Source: Dongia_A sp039808885
GTDB taxonomy: Bacteria > Pseudomonadota > Alphaproteobacteria > Dongiales > Dongiaceae
Length of the DNA: 64,000 nt
Reading direction: 5' to 3'
Assembly (NCBI GenBank): GCA_039808885.1
Contig: JBDHTX010000010.1
Location: 1 to 64,000, forward strand
Position 1 is the stretch's first letter, and every line of letters begins with the position of its first letter. The notes below the pieces were generated by a model. That model made no database searches and had not been told where the DNA came from. It saw only the letters and a program-made list of their open reading frames with translations. Of the stretch, positions 61,242-64,000 are shown piece after piece. The translations under genes and the position numbers were made by a program.

Positions 61242-63821
61242 ATGGCGGTTTCTCAGGTCGAATCACGCGAACAGGGCTGGAGCGACGCCCTTCAGCCGGC
61301 GGCGTTGCGGCAGGCGGTCCTGATCGCCGGCGGCTATTTCCTGTGCTTCTGGATCGGCTATTCCTTTGCCGCCGACCACAACATTTCCGTGGTCTGGCCG
61401 CCCAGCGGCTTCGCCCTGGCGATGGTCTACCGGTTCGGCGTCCGCGCCGTCGCCCCCATCTGGATCGCCGATGCGCTGGCGCAACTGATCTTGATCGGCG
61501 CGCCGTTCCTGCCCTCGGTCCTGCTTCCCGCCCGCGCCGTCGCCGAACCGCTGATCGCCGTCCTTCTGCTGCGCCTCGTCGGCTTCGACCAGCGGCTGCG
61601 GCGGCCGCGCGACATCGCCGCCATGGTCCTGGTGGGAGCGCCGATCAGCACGCTGCTCAATGCGCTGGCCACGCTCTACATTTCCTGCGTGCAAGGCGCC
61701 GTCCCATGGGCGGATTACTGGCATCACGTCCTGATCTATTGGGCCGGCAACGCCGGGGGCATCCTCACGCTGGCGCCGGGCCTGCTCATCATCTTCGATC
61801 GCGATGCCGCCTCGGGCAACGTGCAACACTGGATCGAGGCCCTGGCCTTGTGCCTGCTGGCCTCCTTCGTGCTGCAGATCCCGCTGATGCTGCCGGACGT
61901 GCCGGAAGGTCCGACCGCGGTCTATTTCATCTTCCCGATGGTGGCGTGGATTGCGATGCGGGTGCCGCGACGCGTCGCCGTCACGGTGACGCTCGGAATC
62001 TCGGCAGCGATCCTGCTGACGCTCCAGCTCGCCGCCGACCATCCGCTGGGCGGGCTGTCGCTGATGGACGCGCCGGTCGGCATCCAGAGCTTCATCGCCT
62101 GCCTCAACCTGACCTGCCTGCTGCTGGCGGCGCTCAACCTGGAAAAGACCGAGATCGCCGCCCGGCTGCGCGAGAACGAGCAATTCCTCCGCCTTGCCAT
62201 CCTGGGCAGCAATGACGGCATCTGGGACTGGCACCCGCGGGAACAGAGACTCTGGCTGTCGCCGCGCTGGAAGGCTCAGCTCGGCTATGGGCCCGATGAA
62301 CTGCCGGATACGCCCGCCACCTGGTCGGCCCTGGTCCACCCGGAGGATCGTGAGCGGGTCGCCCAGCGGTTCAGCGACTTCCTGGAGGACCGCAGCGAAT
62401 CCTTCGAGCAGGTCCAGCGCTTCCGGCACAAGCTGGGCCATGACGTCCACATCCTGACCCGCGGCATCAAGATGATCGCGGATGACGGCACGGTCATCCG
62501 CGTCGTCGGCGTGCATACCGACGTGACCGAACTGGTCAACGTGCAGGACGAGTTGCGCCACCAGGCGGCCTCGCTCGCCAGCCTTGCCCGCGGCCTGGAG
62601 GAGCAGCGGCGCGCGGCCGACGCGGCCAGCGCCGCCAAGTCACAGTTCCTCGCCACCATGAGCCACGAGATCCGCACGCCGATGAACGGCATCATCGGCA
62701 TGCTGTCGCTGATGCTGGATTCGCCGCTGGACCGGGAACAGCGCCGCTGGACCACCAGCGCGCTCGATTCTGCCGAGACCCTGCTCACCATCATCAACGA
62801 CATCCTCGACCTGTCCAAGCTCGACGCCGGCAAGACCGAGGTGGAGTCGCTCGATTTCGACGCCACCGCGCTGATCGACGGTGTCGTCGCGCTGCTGCAG
62901 GTCCGCGCCAACGCCAAGGGCATCGCGCTGCACACGCAGATCGCCGACAACATGCCGGCGCGGCTGCGCTCCGATCCCACGCGGCTGCGCCAGATCCTGT
63001 TCAACCTCGTCGGCAACGCTGTCAAGTTCACCAAGACCGGCGGCGTGCTGGTGCGCGCCGCGGTCGAATCCGTCCACGACGACACCTGCGAACTGCGCGT
63101 CGAGGTCGTCGACACCGGCATCGGCGTTGCTCCCGACCAGCTGCCCAATCTGTTCGAGCCGTTTCACCAGGCCGAGACCGGCATGACGCGACGCTACGGC
63201 GGCACCGGGCTCGGCCTCGCCATCGTGCGCCGCCTGATTCACCTGCTGGGCGGCAGCGTCACCGTGCGCAGCGAGATCGGCATCGGCAGCACCTTCACGA
63301 TCCTGCTGCCCTGCCTGATCGCCGTCGCATCCCGCGGCCCGGCGCGGGACGTCGGCACCGGGCCGCTGCCGCGGCACGCCAAGGAGACCCGCATCCTGAT
63401 CGCCGAGGACAATGCCATCAACCGCGAGCTGGCAACCCAGATGCTGGCGCGGCTCGGCCTGACGGGGACCACCGTCAACAACGGTCGGGAAGCCGTTGCC
63501 GCCGCGTCCGCAGGCCTTTTCGACATTATCCTGATGGACATTCAGATGCCGGAGATGGACGGCCTGGCGGCCGCCGCCGCAATCCGCAAGCTGCCCGGCC
63601 TCCTGGGCCGGGTGCCGATCGTCGCGGTCACCGCGAATGCCATGGTCGGCGACCGGGAACGTTACCTGGCGGCCGGATTCGACGACTACCTGGCGAAGCC
63701 GCTGCGTCTCGAGCAGCTCTCCGAGATCATCCTGCGTTGGACCGGAGAGCTGCCGCCATCCCGGTCGACGGGTACCGGCCGTGATGGCGACGCCGTCCCG
63801 ACCGATTCCGGAGAGCGGTGA
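61242..63821 (+). CDS. MASE1-type hybrid sensor histidine kinase/response regulator
   Basis: Protein of 859 residues from ATG 61242 (AAGG eight bases before; TTG 61086 and ATG 61095 extend it with non-conserved sequence). Eight or so helices form the MASE1 sensory region (YFLCFWIGYSFAADHN, VVWPPSGFALAMVYRFG), then PAS (about 320-440), a HisKA with H475 in SHEIRTPMNG, HATPase (NLVGNAVKFT, DTGIGV, GGTGLGLAIV) and receiver with D766 (LMDIQMPEMDG) and Lys in LAKPLRLE. No output gene adjoins. It ends four bases before the next start. Confidence 0.93.
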   Translation: MAVSQVESREQGWSDALQPAALRQAVLIAGGYFLCFWIGYSFAADHNISVVWPPSGFALAMVYRFGVRAVAPIWIADALAQLILIGAPFLPSVLLPARAVAEPLIAVLLLRLVGFDQRLRRPRDIAAMVLVGAPISTLLNALATLYISCVQGAVPWADYWHHVLIYWAGNAGGILTLAPGLLIIFDRDAASGNVQHWIEALALCLLASFVLQIPLMLPDVPEGPTAVYFIFPMVAWIAMRVPRRVAVTVTLGISAAILLTLQLAADHPLGGLSLMDAPVGIQSFIACLNLTCLLLAALNLEKTEIAARLRENEQFLRLAILGSNDGIWDWHPREQRLWLSPRWKAQLGYGPDELPDTPATWSALVHPEDRERVAQRFSDFLEDRSESFEQVQRFRHKLGHDVHILTRGIKMIADDGTVIRVVGVHTDVTELVNVQDELRHQAASLASLARGLEEQRRAADAASAAKSQFLATMSHEIRTPMNGIIGMLSLMLDSPLDREQRRWTTSALDSAETLLTIINDILDLSKLDAGKTEVESLDFDATALIDGVVALLQVRANAKGIALHTQIADNMPARLRSDPTRLRQILFNLVGNAVKFTKTGGVLVRAAVESVHDDTCELRVEVVDTGIGVAPDQLPNLFEPFHQAETGMTRRYGGTGLGLAIVRRLIHLLGGSVTVRSEIGIGSTFTILLPCLIAVASRGPARDVGTGPLPRHAKETRILIAEDNAINRELATQMLARLGLTGTTVNNGREAVAAASAGLFDIILMDIQMPEMDGLAAAAAIRKLPGLLGRVPIVAVTANAMVGDRERYLAAGFDDYLAKPLRLEQLSEIILRWTGELPPSRSTGTGRDGDAVPTDSGER

Positions 63822-63824
63822 CCG

Positions 63825-64000
63825 ATGCCGACAGCGTCGATGCGTCTGCGGGTCGGGCTGATCGTGGCCCTGGTTTCATTGTCGCTGGCCATCGCCTTCG
63901 TGGCGCAGAAATTGCACGCGGGTTCGGCCGATGCGGGTGCCGGTTCGGGCAGCTGGTACGTCGCCCTGGTGCTGATGCTGGTCAGCCTCGCGGTCCTCGG
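63825..64000 (+). CDS. Membrane protein, 5' part (possible sensor kinase)
   Basis: First 58 codons only, cut by the window end. From ATG 63825 it reads MPTASMRLRVGLIVALVSLS and continues LAIAFVAQKL; a first hydrophobic helix spans about 8-26 and a second starts near 47. The gap to the kinase stop is three bases, so both are in one unit. The domain cannot be told; a sensor or membrane signalling partner is a guess. Confidence 0.6.
   Translation, partial: MPTASMRLRVGLIVALVSLSLAIAFVAQKLHAGSADAGAGSGSWYVALVLMLVSLAVL

Noticed and set aside
1..64000. CRISPR arrays, insertion sequences, integrase or phage genes
   Set aside because: No regularly spaced direct repeats, transposase, integrase or phage motifs were seen; composition is even across the window.

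Overview
The window is GC-rich, densely packed bacterial chromosome with no phage, plasmid, insertion sequence or CRISPR signature. Gene content (PII-glnA with a sigma-54 promoter, rplM-rpsI, serS-surE-pcm-nlpD-like, parE, DUF1127, DUF1194, NnrU and PAS_5 families) points to an alphaproteobacterium. The single tRNA-His gene keeps a G opposite C73, which argues against the alphaproteobacterial clade that lost this pair and favours a Rhodospirillales-like lineage. That placement is inference.

Layout. 1-6944: surface glycan genes (acetyltransferase tail, metallo-beta-lactamase-fold protein, methyltransferase, PseG-like hydrolase, PseI-like synthase, WbqC, surface carbohydrate protein), probably nonulosonic (pseudaminic-type) acid production for a glycoconjugate. 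7124-9480: parE and a YjbR protein. 9521-14601: a very large multi-PAS hybrid histidine kinase and a receiver protein. 14776-17827: a DUF1127 protein, a ferritin-like diiron protein, a winged-helix/alpha-beta-hydrolase fusion transcribed divergently from it, and a dual-specificity phosphatase.

17964-35400 is the most coherent block: the whole reductive pyrimidine catabolic pathway. It encodes cytosine deaminase, dihydropyrimidine dehydrogenase (preT, preA), dihydropyrimidinase and beta-ureidopropionase, with two ABC importers (BMP/nucleoside type and NMT1/SsuA type) and a RutR-like TetR regulator. Four 16-bp sites that resemble the E. coli RutR operator lie upstream of the three transcription units and the regulator gene, so the block reads as one local regulon that uses RutR to control the reductive route instead of the Rut route.

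35828-43639: tRNA-His, an aminotransferase, glnB-glnA, a Cys/Met-metabolism PLP enzyme, a DUF1194 protein, gamma carbonic anhydrase and argC. 43820-49963: NnrU, a PhyH-type dioxygenase, rpsI/rplM with a clear promoter and terminator, an alpha/beta hydrolase with a methyltransferase, an enoyl-CoA hydratase and a PAS_5 protein. 49997-58117: nlpD-like, pcm, surE and serS in one overlapping operon, then rimO, then pabC and pabB. 58171-64000: a CBS/DUF294 nucleotidyltransferase overlapping a membrane-anchored PAS-DnaQ exonuclease, transcribed divergently from a MASE1 hybrid kinase that is followed by the start of a membrane protein.

Most likely to repay a second look: the RutR-type control of the reductive pathway, the DNA-binding hydrolase facing a diiron protein, the membrane PAS-exonuclease/nucleotidyltransferase pair, the CMAH-like protein beside the nonulosonate genes, and two kinds of intergenic inverted repeat.
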